Assembly: GCA_963921195.1 (NCBI GenBank)
Contig: OY992539.1
Location: 97,224,964 to 97,288,963 of the forward strand
Direction of reading: 5' to 3'
Length of the DNA stretch: 64,000 nt
Origin: Pegoplata infirma
Taxonomy: Eukaryota > Arthropoda > Insecta > Diptera > Anthomyiidae
The position numbers and the translations under genes are program-made. How positions within the stretch are numbered: position 1 is the first letter of the stretch; each line of letters opens with the position of its first letter. Positions 12,901 through 24,900 of this stretch are shown in pieces. The notes under the pieces are model-generated. The model did not search any database and was not told the DNA's origin. It worked only from the letters and a program-made list of their open reading frames with translations.

Positions 12901-15900
12901 TTTTTTTTGCAAATTAACTAAAATTCTACTAATAAAATTTTCAAAATTTTGTCCGGGACTTGGAAAATTAAAAAAAAAAAAAATTAAAAAAAATTGTTTT
13001 CTTTTTGTTAAACAACATAAATCCTCTTACAACATAATTTTTGTAAAATAACAGTTTTTTTTGTAAATCAACTAGAATCCTAGTAACAAAAACTTTGTTG
13101 TAAAATTAAATTTTTTTGTAAAATAATCTTTAAAAATGGTAGAATACAATTACGAAAATAAATTTGTAAAATTACCAATAAAACTGTAGTTCTCGTTTGA
13201 GCAAAGTACAAGATTTTTTGTTAAAAAACAAGGAAAATTGTTAAATATTGGTAGAACGGGATTACAAGGCATTTTACCAGGCGTTTTATCAGTTTTTTTT
13301 TTGAGTGTATACGAAAAATGTGTCAGAACCTGATATTTTTTACGAAAATTGTTTCAGAATCTGAGACCTTTTTATACGAATTTTATTTTTTTTTTTATAC
13401 GAAAAATTTTGTTTCATCAATTTTTTTTTATTTCATCATATTTTTTTTCATAAAATTTTTTTTTTGCATCAAATTTTTTTGTTATTCATCATTTTTTTTT
13501 TTTCATCAAATGAGATCAACTGTCTTTACAGAAAAACAAAAATTTGAAAATAACGACTATAAGTCGGCCTATGTGGCAATAAAAGTATCTTTGGAAAATG
13601 GCAACACCTAACATTTGTGTCTACAAAATATAGGCCATGTTCTGGCAAGGTTGCAAAATAAGTACTTAGATCAGAGTTGATAAAAAGGAGAGGAGGACGA
13701 ATGATGATTACTAAAAACTTGAATTTATTCACCATAATGCAATTACACCTTCTTCTGTACGAAAATCAACCGCAAAAACCACACAAGAATTGAAAAACCA
13801 TGATTTAGTTGATACTTGCTTAACAGCCAACTTAGCGTATCGGTCTAGAGTGATCGTATCTAAGAGGCAGTTAATAGCAAAAAAATTACAGATCATGGGT
13901 TCAATCCTTGGCGGCTGCGATCTGTTAATAATTTTCACATATAATATTATTTTCACATATAATTGACTATTAACTGAATAAATTTGACATTAAAAGTTTT
14001 TCTGATGATTATAATAACTGCACTCAAAATAATTACTCTGTTAAATACTCTGTTAAATGACTGTAATCTAAATTCGACAGATACTTGACAGTTATTTGTC
14101 GAAATACAGATTTTAAGAAAACACTGTATTTTCTTGTAACCGAAAAACAAAATGTTATCTGTAATTTGACTGTATACTTTGTAATCTCTACTTTAGAGAT
14201 AATAAACAGAGTTTTTTTTTGCTAAAGTACAGATTTTAGAAAAATACTTTGTTTTTTTCTCGTAACCAAAATATTAAATTTCATCTGTAATTTTACTTAG
14301 TGCTCTGTAATACAGTTTTCAAATAAAAATCTCTTTAAAAAAACTTCCAAATATTTCAACCGCTCTTTAAAAAGCGTCTTAAATTACAATAAAACCTGGT
14401 AAATTTTACGAGGATGTCGTGCAAAATTGGAGGTACTCGTAAAAAAACTTGTAATTTTCACAAAAATTAAAAAAGTATATTTAGAATTTGGAGGCAAATT
14501 TACTCGATGGCATTTCCCAGAACTTGCACATTAAGGAAAGAGAAATTGATCAGGAATCAAATAAAATAGTAAAAGTCTGGTCGCTTTTATACACTGCGAA
14601 TCACATCAATAAGGAATCGAGTTTTTCACTTTTTAATCGAATATATCTCTGTAACGAATAAGCGGAAAAATATAAAAAAATTCATTGTTAGAGACCATTA
14701 TTAGCTAATAATGTCAAATAATAACAATAATAAAAGACTGAAAGAAGTCGTTTAAAAAAATATTTTTTGGGAACTTGTTAAAAAATTACTAGTTTTTTAT
14801 GCATCACTTGAATAAGGAATTTTGGAATACAGACCAAGCAGGACCTGAATCCAATTTTTTATCGATAGCAATTCCTAAAACAATAAAAACATAACAGTTT
14901 TGTTTCGAATTTCAATAAAAATGAGACTCACAACAGCTCTTAGCTCTTCCGAAAATATAAAAGTACTGACTTTAAAGTCCAAAGTGTTAAATGCCGTTGA
15001 AATCGCGAAAATGATAGTGAGGGGCAAACCTATCAAATGCAATTATTTAAATAACATTAAGAACTATGGAAAAAACATGAATGGGCGAACTTAAATGGCA
15101 ACAACAGAACGAGATCGACCAAAATTTTAAGAATTCCCTCGAATTCCACGTTGACAGGTTCCAAATTTCTCAAAGAAAGTGGTGATTTTGTGGGTATTTG
15201 TATAGTCCATCACGATTAAAAATTAAATGAGTTTACAGTCTGTTGAAAATTGCAAAAAAAGCCGCCACTTTATTCCAAACTTAAAAAGCATCGATGGTAA
15301 CGTATGGAACAGTAATGATGCTACAGTAGAATATCGCACCCCATACCATAAAAGCACATTCTATGATCTGTCTGCTATGCAAAAACTTATTTATTTATAA
15401 AAACTTATTGTCTCAAATCACCGAAAACAATTATATCCGTCTAATGCAACGGTATTAATTTTTTGTTCGTCGGAATAAATTACTTTAAAAATTTCTGAGA
15501 CCGTGTCATTGTATTCCTAGCGATATTAAGGCGCTGCTAACTACGTTTGGCATTCAGCTATTAATTTTTGCATAACTTTCGACGAGCACTGATCTCACTT
15601 GACTTTTAAACGCGACGGAGTGTACAAATACTCGCATTAACACCACTTTCTTTGAGAATTTTAAAAGATGTCGGCGCACTGTGGTCAATATTTTGAGATA
15701 GCGGCCAAAACTCCTTTTGGTTTTTGTTCTCCGATTTTAAAGTTATTAGACTCATATGAAAGTAGACAGTAGTAAACCTCGGGAGCCAAAAAATTAGAAC
15801 TCTATTTCAATTATTTCACTGAGAACAGGGTGGTCCAAAATGGGATTTTTCAGAATTTAGTAAATTTATGATATTTTTAGTTAATTTTTAAAGTTTAAAT

Positions 15901-18900
15901 GATCATAACTTTTTTGTTTTTCAAGATTTTTGGACGAAATAAATTTTGTGTTGTAACTTAACTTATTTCCTATTACTGGTAAAAAAATTGAAGGTGTACT
16001 GTTTTCAGAACAATTTAAATATTTTTTTAAAAAAAGGTCAAATTTCTCGGAAATTTCCTACTTCATAGAGCACAACTCCTGTGAGTCAAGCTGAGTCAAA
16101 ACACAAATTTACTATTTTGTAGTCCTAACTCTCCCCTACATTCCTATATATACATGTCCATGCATCGGGGCTGCACTTTTTGAGCTACAGCAATTTTTCT
16201 GACCCAAGGTAAGATATTCGGTACAAATGCACGTCATATTTTTTGAGAAGTTATTTTTATGTGAAAGTGGCTATTATGCATATATTTTGATGAAATTTTG
16301 TACAAGAGTTCTTAATGACCCAAAAAATAATTCTGTTGAAATTAGGAGAAGTTGGCCCATATTTGGACCTAGTCCACATAGAAGGGTGTATCAAAATTTT
16401 GACAAAAATGACAATAGAACTCTCAAATTATGTGGTATCTGGCAATTCATTTGGAAAAGGTAAAAAATGATTTTATTGCCATCTAATATTACATAACTTA
16501 AATACCTGATAATTGCAAATAAATTTAAAACCAATGGAAATAACCTGTGGATCCTTGGACCTATCAAAAAGACCTATCCTTGGACCCATCAAAAGGACCT
16601 ATCCTTTTACATATCAAAAGGACCTATCCTTGAACCTATCAAAAGGATCTATCCTTGGTCCTATCAAAAGGACCTATCAGAAGGACCTATCCTTGGACTT
16701 ATGAAAAGGACCTATTCTTGGACCAATCAAAAGGACCTATCCTTGGACCTATCCTTTGATCTATCAAAAGGACCTATCCTTGGACCTATCAAAAGGACCT
16801 ATCCTAGGACCTTGATCTATTAAAAGGACCTATCCTTTTACATATCAAATGGACCTTTCCTTTCACCTATCAAAAGGACCTATCCTAGGACCTATCAAAA
16901 GGACATATCTTTGGACCTACCAAAAGGACCTATCCTTTTACATATCAAAAGGACCTATCCTTGGACCTATAAAAAGGACCTATCCTTGGACCTATCAAAA
17001 GGACCTATCCTTTGATCTATCAAAAGGATCTATCCTTTTGCATATCAAAAGGACCTATCCTTGGACCTATCAAAAGGACCTATCCTTTGATCTATCAAAA
17101 GGACCTATCCTTTGATCTATTAAAAGGACCTATCCTTGGACCTACCAAAAGGACCTATCCTTGGACCTATCAAAAGGTCCTATCCTTGGACCTATCAAAT
17201 GGACCTATCCTTGGACCTATCAAAAGGACATATCCTTGGACCTATCAAAAGGACCTATCCTAGGACCTATCAAAAGGACCTATCCTTGGATCTATCAAAA
17301 GGACCTATGCTTGGACTTATCAAAAGAACCTATCCTATGACCTATCAAAAGGACCTATCCTTGGACCTATCAAAAGGACCTATCCTAGTACCAGTCAAAA
17401 GGACCTATCCTTGTACCTATCAAAAGGACCTATCCTTTGATCTATCAAAGGGACCTATCCTTTGATCTATCAAAAGGGCCTATCCTTTTACATTTTAAAA
17501 GGACCTATCCTTGGACCTATCAAAAGGACCTATCCTTGGACCTATCAAAAGGACCTATACTAGGACCCATCAAAAGGACCTATCCTTGGACCTATCAAAA
17601 TGACCTATCCTAGGACCAGTCAAAAGGACCTATCCTTGAACCTATCAAAAGGACCTATCCTTGGACCTATCAAAAAGACTTATCCTTGGACCTATTAAAG
17701 GACCTATCCTTTTACATATCAAAAGGACCTATCCTAGGACCTATCCTTTTACATATCAAAAGGACCTATCCTTGAACCTATCAAATGGACCTATCCTTGG
17801 TCCTATCAAAAGAACCTATCAGAAGGACCTATCAAAAGGACCTATCCTAGGACCTATCAAAAGGACCCATCCTTGGACCAATCAAAAGGACCTATCCTAG
17901 GACCTATCAAAATTACCTATCCTTGGACCTATCAAAAGGACCTATCCTAGGACCTATCAAAAGGACCTATCAAAAGGACCTATCCTAGGACCTATCAAAA
18001 GGACATATCCCTGGACCTATCAAAAGCACCTATCATAGGACCTATCAAAAGGACAAAGGACCTGTGAATATTGAGACTAAATAAATGTCAGTGGCCAAAT
18101 GTTGGCATTTTCTGACCAAAATTAAGTTTAGGAATAATAAATAAGTATTGGTTGTAAAATACGATTGAAGAAAATAAGAAATTATAAAAAAAATACCTAT
18201 TTAAAATGTCAAAATATTCAACTTTTACATGGAAACTCAACAAAAAATTAAAATGCATTTTTAACTCCTCATTACTTACGTTCCTATCAGTCGATTTTTA
18301 CGTTTGAACACGCAAATTGAAGCTTAAAGTCCCTCCTATTGAACAAAACAAATTGCGTAAAAAAATACCAATCCGGTCAAAAGTTATAGAGTTTTGACCG
18401 CTATCTCGCGAAATTGACCACTGTGCGGCGTAGAATTTGGGGGAATACTTAAACTTTTTGTCGATAACGTTGTGTTGTTGCCATTTTAGTTCGCCCATTC
18501 ATGTTTTTTCCATAGTTCTGAATGTTATTTAGATAATTGCATACAGCAGTTTTTCCCTCTCTATTATTTCCGCGATTTCAGCGGCCTTTAACACTTTTTC
18601 AGTACTTTTTCCTTTTTGGAAGTGCTAAGAGCTTTGTGAGCCCCCTTTTTATTGAAATTCGAAACAAAACGGTTTTTTTTTTATTGTTTGAGGGATTTCT
18701 ATTCATTGCAAATTGGATTCAGGACCTACTTGGTCTGTATTCCAAAATTCCTTATTCAAGTGATCCAAAAAAAACTAGTGATTTTTTAACAAGTTGCGGA
18801 AAAATATATTTTTTTAAGCACTTTTTTTAGGCTTTGATTGTTGTTATTATTTGACATTATTGGCTAGATAATGGTCTTTATCTGTGCATTTTCTTATATT

Positions 18901-21900
18901 TTTCCGCTTATTCGTTACAAAGATATATTCGATTAAAAAGTGAAAAACTCGATTCCTTATTGATGTGATTCGCAGTGTAAATATTTTACAGATAATTCTG
19001 TAAATTTACAGTTTTTTTTATTGAAATCATTTTACAGAGTTTTCTTCGTAAAATAACAAAAAATCTTGCTGGTTGGAAATCTGTGGGATTTTCTGCTGGC
19101 TCAGCAGAGTATCTCTGTAATTTAACAGAGTGATTATTTTGAGTGTGGATTATATGAAACTAGTAAAAAACGAACCAGGATGTCTTCAGTTTTTAGAAAA
19201 ATAAATTTTTCTTTCACACCTTTCTCAATTCAAACCATATATAACATGATTAAAAAATTATAATACATAATTATAATTAGAGCCTGAGCTCAACTGTCTT
19301 TACAGAAAAACAAAAAATTTTTTTTTCATCAAACTTTTTTTCATAATTTTTTTTATCAAAATTTTTTTTTTATCAAAATTTTTTTTTCATCAATTTTTTT
19401 TTCATAAAATTTTTTTTTTTCATCAAATTTTTTTTTCATAATTTTTTTTTTTTTTTCATTAGTTTTTTTTCACAAATTTTTTTTTCCATCAAATTTTTTT
19501 TTTTTTTTCATTAATTTTTTTTTCATCAAATTTTTTTTCATCAAATTTTTTTTTTCATAAAAATTTTTATTTCATAAATTTTTTTATCGTATTTTTTTCA
19601 AAATTTTTTTTTATCAAATTTTTAATTATCAATTTTTTTTTCACCAAAAAAATTTTTTTTTCATCAATTTTTTTTTACATTAAAAATTTTTTCTTTTCAT
19701 CAAAAAAATTCATCAAAAATTTTTTTTCATCAAAATTTTTTTTCACCAACAATTTTGGGTTCATTAAATTTTTTGTAACATAATTTTATTTTTCGTGAAA
19801 AAAATAATTTTTTTGTACCAAAACTACTTTTTGACCAAGTCTAAGCTTTTCGCATAAAAATTTTCCATTTGTTTATTAAATGTACATAAAACAAGTGAGA
19901 GTGTTATATTCTTTGGTGCCGAATCTTTTATACTCTCCAAAATGTAAAAACACTTTTTGTACCCTCCACTTAGTGATAGAGGGTATATATGTATAAGTTT
20001 GTCATTCCGTTTGTAACTCATCGAAATATCGGTCTGGGACCCCATAAAGTATATATATTCATGATGCCCGATCGATTTTAAGATATTCTAGAGATGTCCG
20101 TCTGTCTATCTGTCTGTCTGTGGAAAATGCTATCACGGACAAAATATTGCACAGAGATGACTGAAACTTAACATATTTATTGGAAGTTCTCCTGAGAAGT
20201 TTGGTATTACATTTGAGCGATATCGGTTCAAAAGTTATGAACTAGAATGTAAGCACACCTCAAAAATTTCAGTACATTCAACGTAACCTAAAAATACAAA
20301 ATGCTTTAATTCGGCTTCTGCTTGACATATGTATGTGAACATAATTGAACACCAAATGGTATTTAAACAAGTACGAACATATTTTTTTCAAAAAATTTTT
20401 TTTTTCAAAAGTAATTTCCTTTTAAATAAAGTTTTTTTGCAATAATCTTTTTGAAATTGTGGAGGGTATCACTCAGGGGCGTATCCAGGATTTTATTTCG
20501 GTGGGGGCCCAACATTTTTTGTCAAATTTTTTTACAAAAAATTTACATAACAGCACATGTTTTATAATTTTTCTCGATCTTTTCCTTGAACTGGATGTAA
20601 CACAATCAGATTCTTCATTTTTGTGTAAGTTTAAAACTGTTGAGAAAAAAAATTAAAATTTTTTTATATTTTAAAATTTTTTGAGAGACTTAAGCCTTTT
20701 TTTAAAGTGTGAATTGTATCAGATGCTGATACATTTTTACAAATAAGATTATCGGAATCTGAATTTTTTTCAAGGAAAATTCTAAGATTCTATGACATTT
20801 TCCAGTTAAGACAGTTTTTGTTATAGAAAAAGTCAAAGACTCTCAATCATATTTCCAATGGAAAACGTTTCTCGGGAAAAAGTCACTTTAGAAAAACATA
20901 TTCATAAAATACTTTTCCAAAAGAAAAGACTCCGATTGTAAGACATTTTCCCAGAATCTGAGATATTTCTAGTCTAGCACATTTTCTCAGATTCTGAAAC
21001 ATTCTACACAAAAAGTTTTAGATTCTGAGAAAATCTTCGCTTTTTCTATAAGAAAAATAATTCAGATTCTGAGACCTTTTTAAAAACAAAACAGAATGAA
21101 AAAGTCTTAGATTCTAAAACCTTTTTCCTAAAATAAAATTCTCGGATTCTGAGAAAATTTTTCCTATAGAAAAAGGTTCAAATTCTGAGACATTTTTCCT
21201 ATAGAAAAAGTCTCAGATTCTTTGACATTTTTCCTATAGAAAATGTCTCAGATTCTCAGAAATTTTTTCTACAGAAAATTTCTTAGATTCTGAGACATTT
21301 TTCCTATCGAAAAGTCTTTGACATTTTTCCTATAGAAAATGTCTCAGATTCTCAGAAATTTTTTCTACAGAAAATTTCTTAGATTCTGAGACATTTTTCC
21401 TATCGAAAAAGTCTCAGATGCATAAATACCATAGGGGTGAAACGAATAAGTTTCACACATGTGTATGGATTAGTGACGGCACGCGCGTGTAACTTTTGAC
21501 GTTTCATACAAAACATAAACAAACAACGAAAATACAGATGCAAAAGCTCACACGTACAGGCACACGTATTCTAGGCAGAAAAGTAAATTTAGTAGTATTT
21601 TGTATGCGTCCATATTGAAAGTACCAAAATAAGCACTCGTGTTGCATGTCTATATGGTCTGTGATAAATACCTATCCTATAGAAAAAGTGTCAAATTCTT
21701 AGACATTTTCCTATAGAACAAGTTTTAGATTCTGAGACATTTTGCCTTTAGGAAATTGTCAGATTCTGAAACATTTTTCATATAGAAATAGCCTCAGATT
21801 CTGAGACATTTTTCCTAAAGAAAAATATTTTTCTGAGACATTGTTCTTATAGAAAAAAATATTTTTACAATAGAAAAAGTCTCAGATTTTGAGCATTTTT

Positions 21901-24900
21901 CTATACAAAATGTCTCAGCTTGTGTCTCTGAGACATTTTTCCTATCAGGCACGTACGCAGGGGGGGTGCCCTGGGGGCCCGGGCCCCCCCCAAAATGACT
22001 TGGCCACATAAAAATTTTAAGACATTGCACTAAAAAATATACGTTTGTTAACAAAAAAAGGCTGAGTATTATTATTTTTATTTATCTCTAATCTAATGAA
22101 GGGTTTTTTATGAAAATTTCAAAATACTGAAAAAATACAATAAAAATTTTTGATTGAAAAAAATTTAAAAAGTTCGTAAACTTTTACGGTAGTGAATAGG
22201 ACACCTCAAAAATGTAATTGCGACTGACAATAAGTGATACATCATAAATATTATTCCATTAGCTTTAATCTCGACTGCCACATTTGACTAAATTTGTGAT
22301 ATAGAAAAATTTGCCATCGAAAATTTTCTATAGAAAAATTTACTTTCGAAAATTTTCTATAGAAAAATTTACTTTTAAAATTTTTTTATCGAACAATTTA
22401 CTATCGAAAAGTTTCTATAGAAAAATTTACTATCAAAAATTTTCGATTGTAAGTTTTGCTGGAAAAATTTTGATATTTAAGAATATATTTTATGTCTTTA
22501 GATAACTAAATGATAACTTCAAAAATATAATTTGAAATGGTACAGTTTTGGTGAAAACGGATATTTTTTACGAAATTTTTCATAGGGTTTGAGATTTTTT
22601 TTTGGAAAATAATGTTTTAAAACATATGCTGTAAAAATTGTGTCCTCTACACTAATTCTGGAATCTGGAACTTTTTTACACAAAAAATTAATCAAAGTGT
22701 TAGATTTTTTTTTTTAATATCAAAATAAAAAATTTTTAACGACAAAAAATATAGTGAATTTAAAAAATTTTCTTTACAAAAATGTCTCAGAATCTGTAAA
22801 TTTTCACATTCAACACATGGATAAGAGAGTTTTTAAGATTATAATAATTTCTTCAGACTTTCTATACGAAAAATATTAATGAATCAAAGAATTTGTCTAT
22901 ACAAAAAACGTCTTTAATCTGAGTTTTTTCGTTACGAAAAATGTCTCAGAATCGAAAAAAATCTATAGGAAAAATGTATCAGAATCTGTGAATTTTTCTA
23001 TACAAATTTGAGATATTTTTCTTAGCAAGAAATTTTTCTGTACGAAAAATTTGTTAAAATCTGAGAATTCTTCTATGCAAAAATGTTTTAGGATCTTAGA
23101 AATTTTCTATACAAATCTGAGATTTTTCGTATAGAAAAATTCACCATACGAAAAATGTCTCAAAATCTGAGAATTTTTCAATACGAAAAATGTTTCCGAA
23201 TCAGAGAATTTTTCAATACGAAAAATGTCTCAGAGAATATCAGAATTTTTTAATACGAAAAATGTCTCAGAGTCTGAAATTTTTATAATAAAAAGTGAGA
23301 GAAAAATCTGAGAAATCAGAATTTTTCAATACGAAAAATGTCTCAGAGTCTGAAATTTTTATAATAAAAAGTGTCTTAAAAGCTTTGAACTTTTTCTATA
23401 CGATAAATGTCTACGAATCTGGGAGGTTTTCTGTACGAAAAATTACCCAGAATTTTTCTGTAAGAAAAATGTTGGAAAAATTGAGAATTTTTCTATAAGC
23501 AAAATGTCTCAAAATCAAACAACTTTTTCTTAGAACTTGAGAGTTTTTCTATACGAAAAATCTGAGAATTTTTCTACACGAAAAATTTCTCAGAGTTTAA
23601 GAGTTTTTCCGTTCAAAAAATGTCTATGCAAAAAATTTAAATCGTTATAATAGTAAAAATCTTTCTATGGTTAAAATATCTTGGAATTCTATTTTTTTTA
23701 TTTAAAAACTAAACAAATTTCCGGCAATGTAAGGAGTCATGCTATCAAAAAATTTCTCAAAATCTTGGATTTTATTACGATAATTCGTATCCTAGAATCG
23801 GAGAATTTTCTATACCAAAAATGCTCTTAGAAGTTAAGAAAAATATATGAACAATTGAAAAATGTGTCAAACAGTTTTAATTTTTTAAGCGTAAAGTATA
23901 TTTGAAAAGTTTTAAAGAAAAGTTGCATAAATTTTCACTTTTTTAAAAAAAATAATTCGACTCCTTTTTACCATAAGTTTTAAATATCGTCGAACTATAT
24001 TCAATAAATGCCAACTCGAAAAAGCTTACTTTTCAGGAGAGCTAAAAAACTAGTTATTTTGCATATTATTGTAAAAATAAACAATGTACCTTCCATAAGA
24101 TGGTTTAAATATTCTAAACAATTTTTACCTATGCCAAAAATTTCATATTTTGCACTGGTTTGCGTATTTTTTTGAGATGGCATTTATTAATATATCAAAT
24201 AACAAATATTTTTTTAGAGTTGGCATATTTTGTCGGAAACTAAAAATAAATTTTTTTTTGAAAATTTTTTATAAATTTTTTATTTTTTTTTGATTTTGTT
24301 TTCCTTAGTGCGGTAATTGCAAAAACTAAAAAAAATTAAAAATCTTTGCATATTTTTAAAAGTTACTAGCTCCGAAAGCCTTTTAATCTCAGGGTGGTCA
24401 ACTTTGGCACTCTGTAACTCACGCTTTATTGTAGAAGGCTCATCCAAATTAGCTATTTTGAAAGCTTATATCATTGACTTTATTTGCCCCACTTATAATG
24501 TTTTAATCTGATAAATAGTTTGAAAGTTACATATATATAAGCAATTTTTTTTTTTGCAAACACTATTTACCGATATTTTCAAAATGACAATATCTCGAAA
24601 ACTAGGCATTAGATATCAAAATCTTTACCAGATTCGTGATCAGAAAGGCAAATGCAATAAGTTATGTGGTCTAATTTTTTTTTTTTTAAATTTGAAAAAT
24701 TTTTGGAAATTTACAATGGGAGTTGGCATTTATTTTCACCAAAAAAATATGTACTTTGAGTTGGCAGAATAACAAAAATGAATGTAAAACAACAAAAAAA
24801 TATTTTTTTGCTCTGAAATTTTTACCACAGATGGGTATTGCATAGGGGAGCTATTTTCCATCGGAAACTCATTTCGGTCAAATTTGAGTTGGCATATTTT

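Larger units (their letters stand above)
14021..19145. mobile_element. CACTCAAAATAAT TIR element split by a Tc1-like insertion
   Basis: The left end CACTCAAAATAATTACTCTG (14021) and right end CAGAGTGATTATTTTGAGTG (19145) are inverted repeats flanked by TG. Arms share ACTCTGTTAAA and ACAGAG motifs. Most of its present length is the inserted element at 14592-18977. Confidence 0.65.

Noticed and set aside
16513..17900. Several ORFs with a repeated Lys-Asp-Leu-Ser/Gly-Pro-Ile pattern
   Set aside because: They are translations of the 25-bp minisatellite in three frames. No start context, splice signals or flanking gene supports them.
18298..18830. ORFs in the right arm of the Tc1-like element as a transposase
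   Set aside because: They lie in the inverted-repeat arm, have no helix-turn-helix or DDE motif, and the left arm gives unrelated frames.
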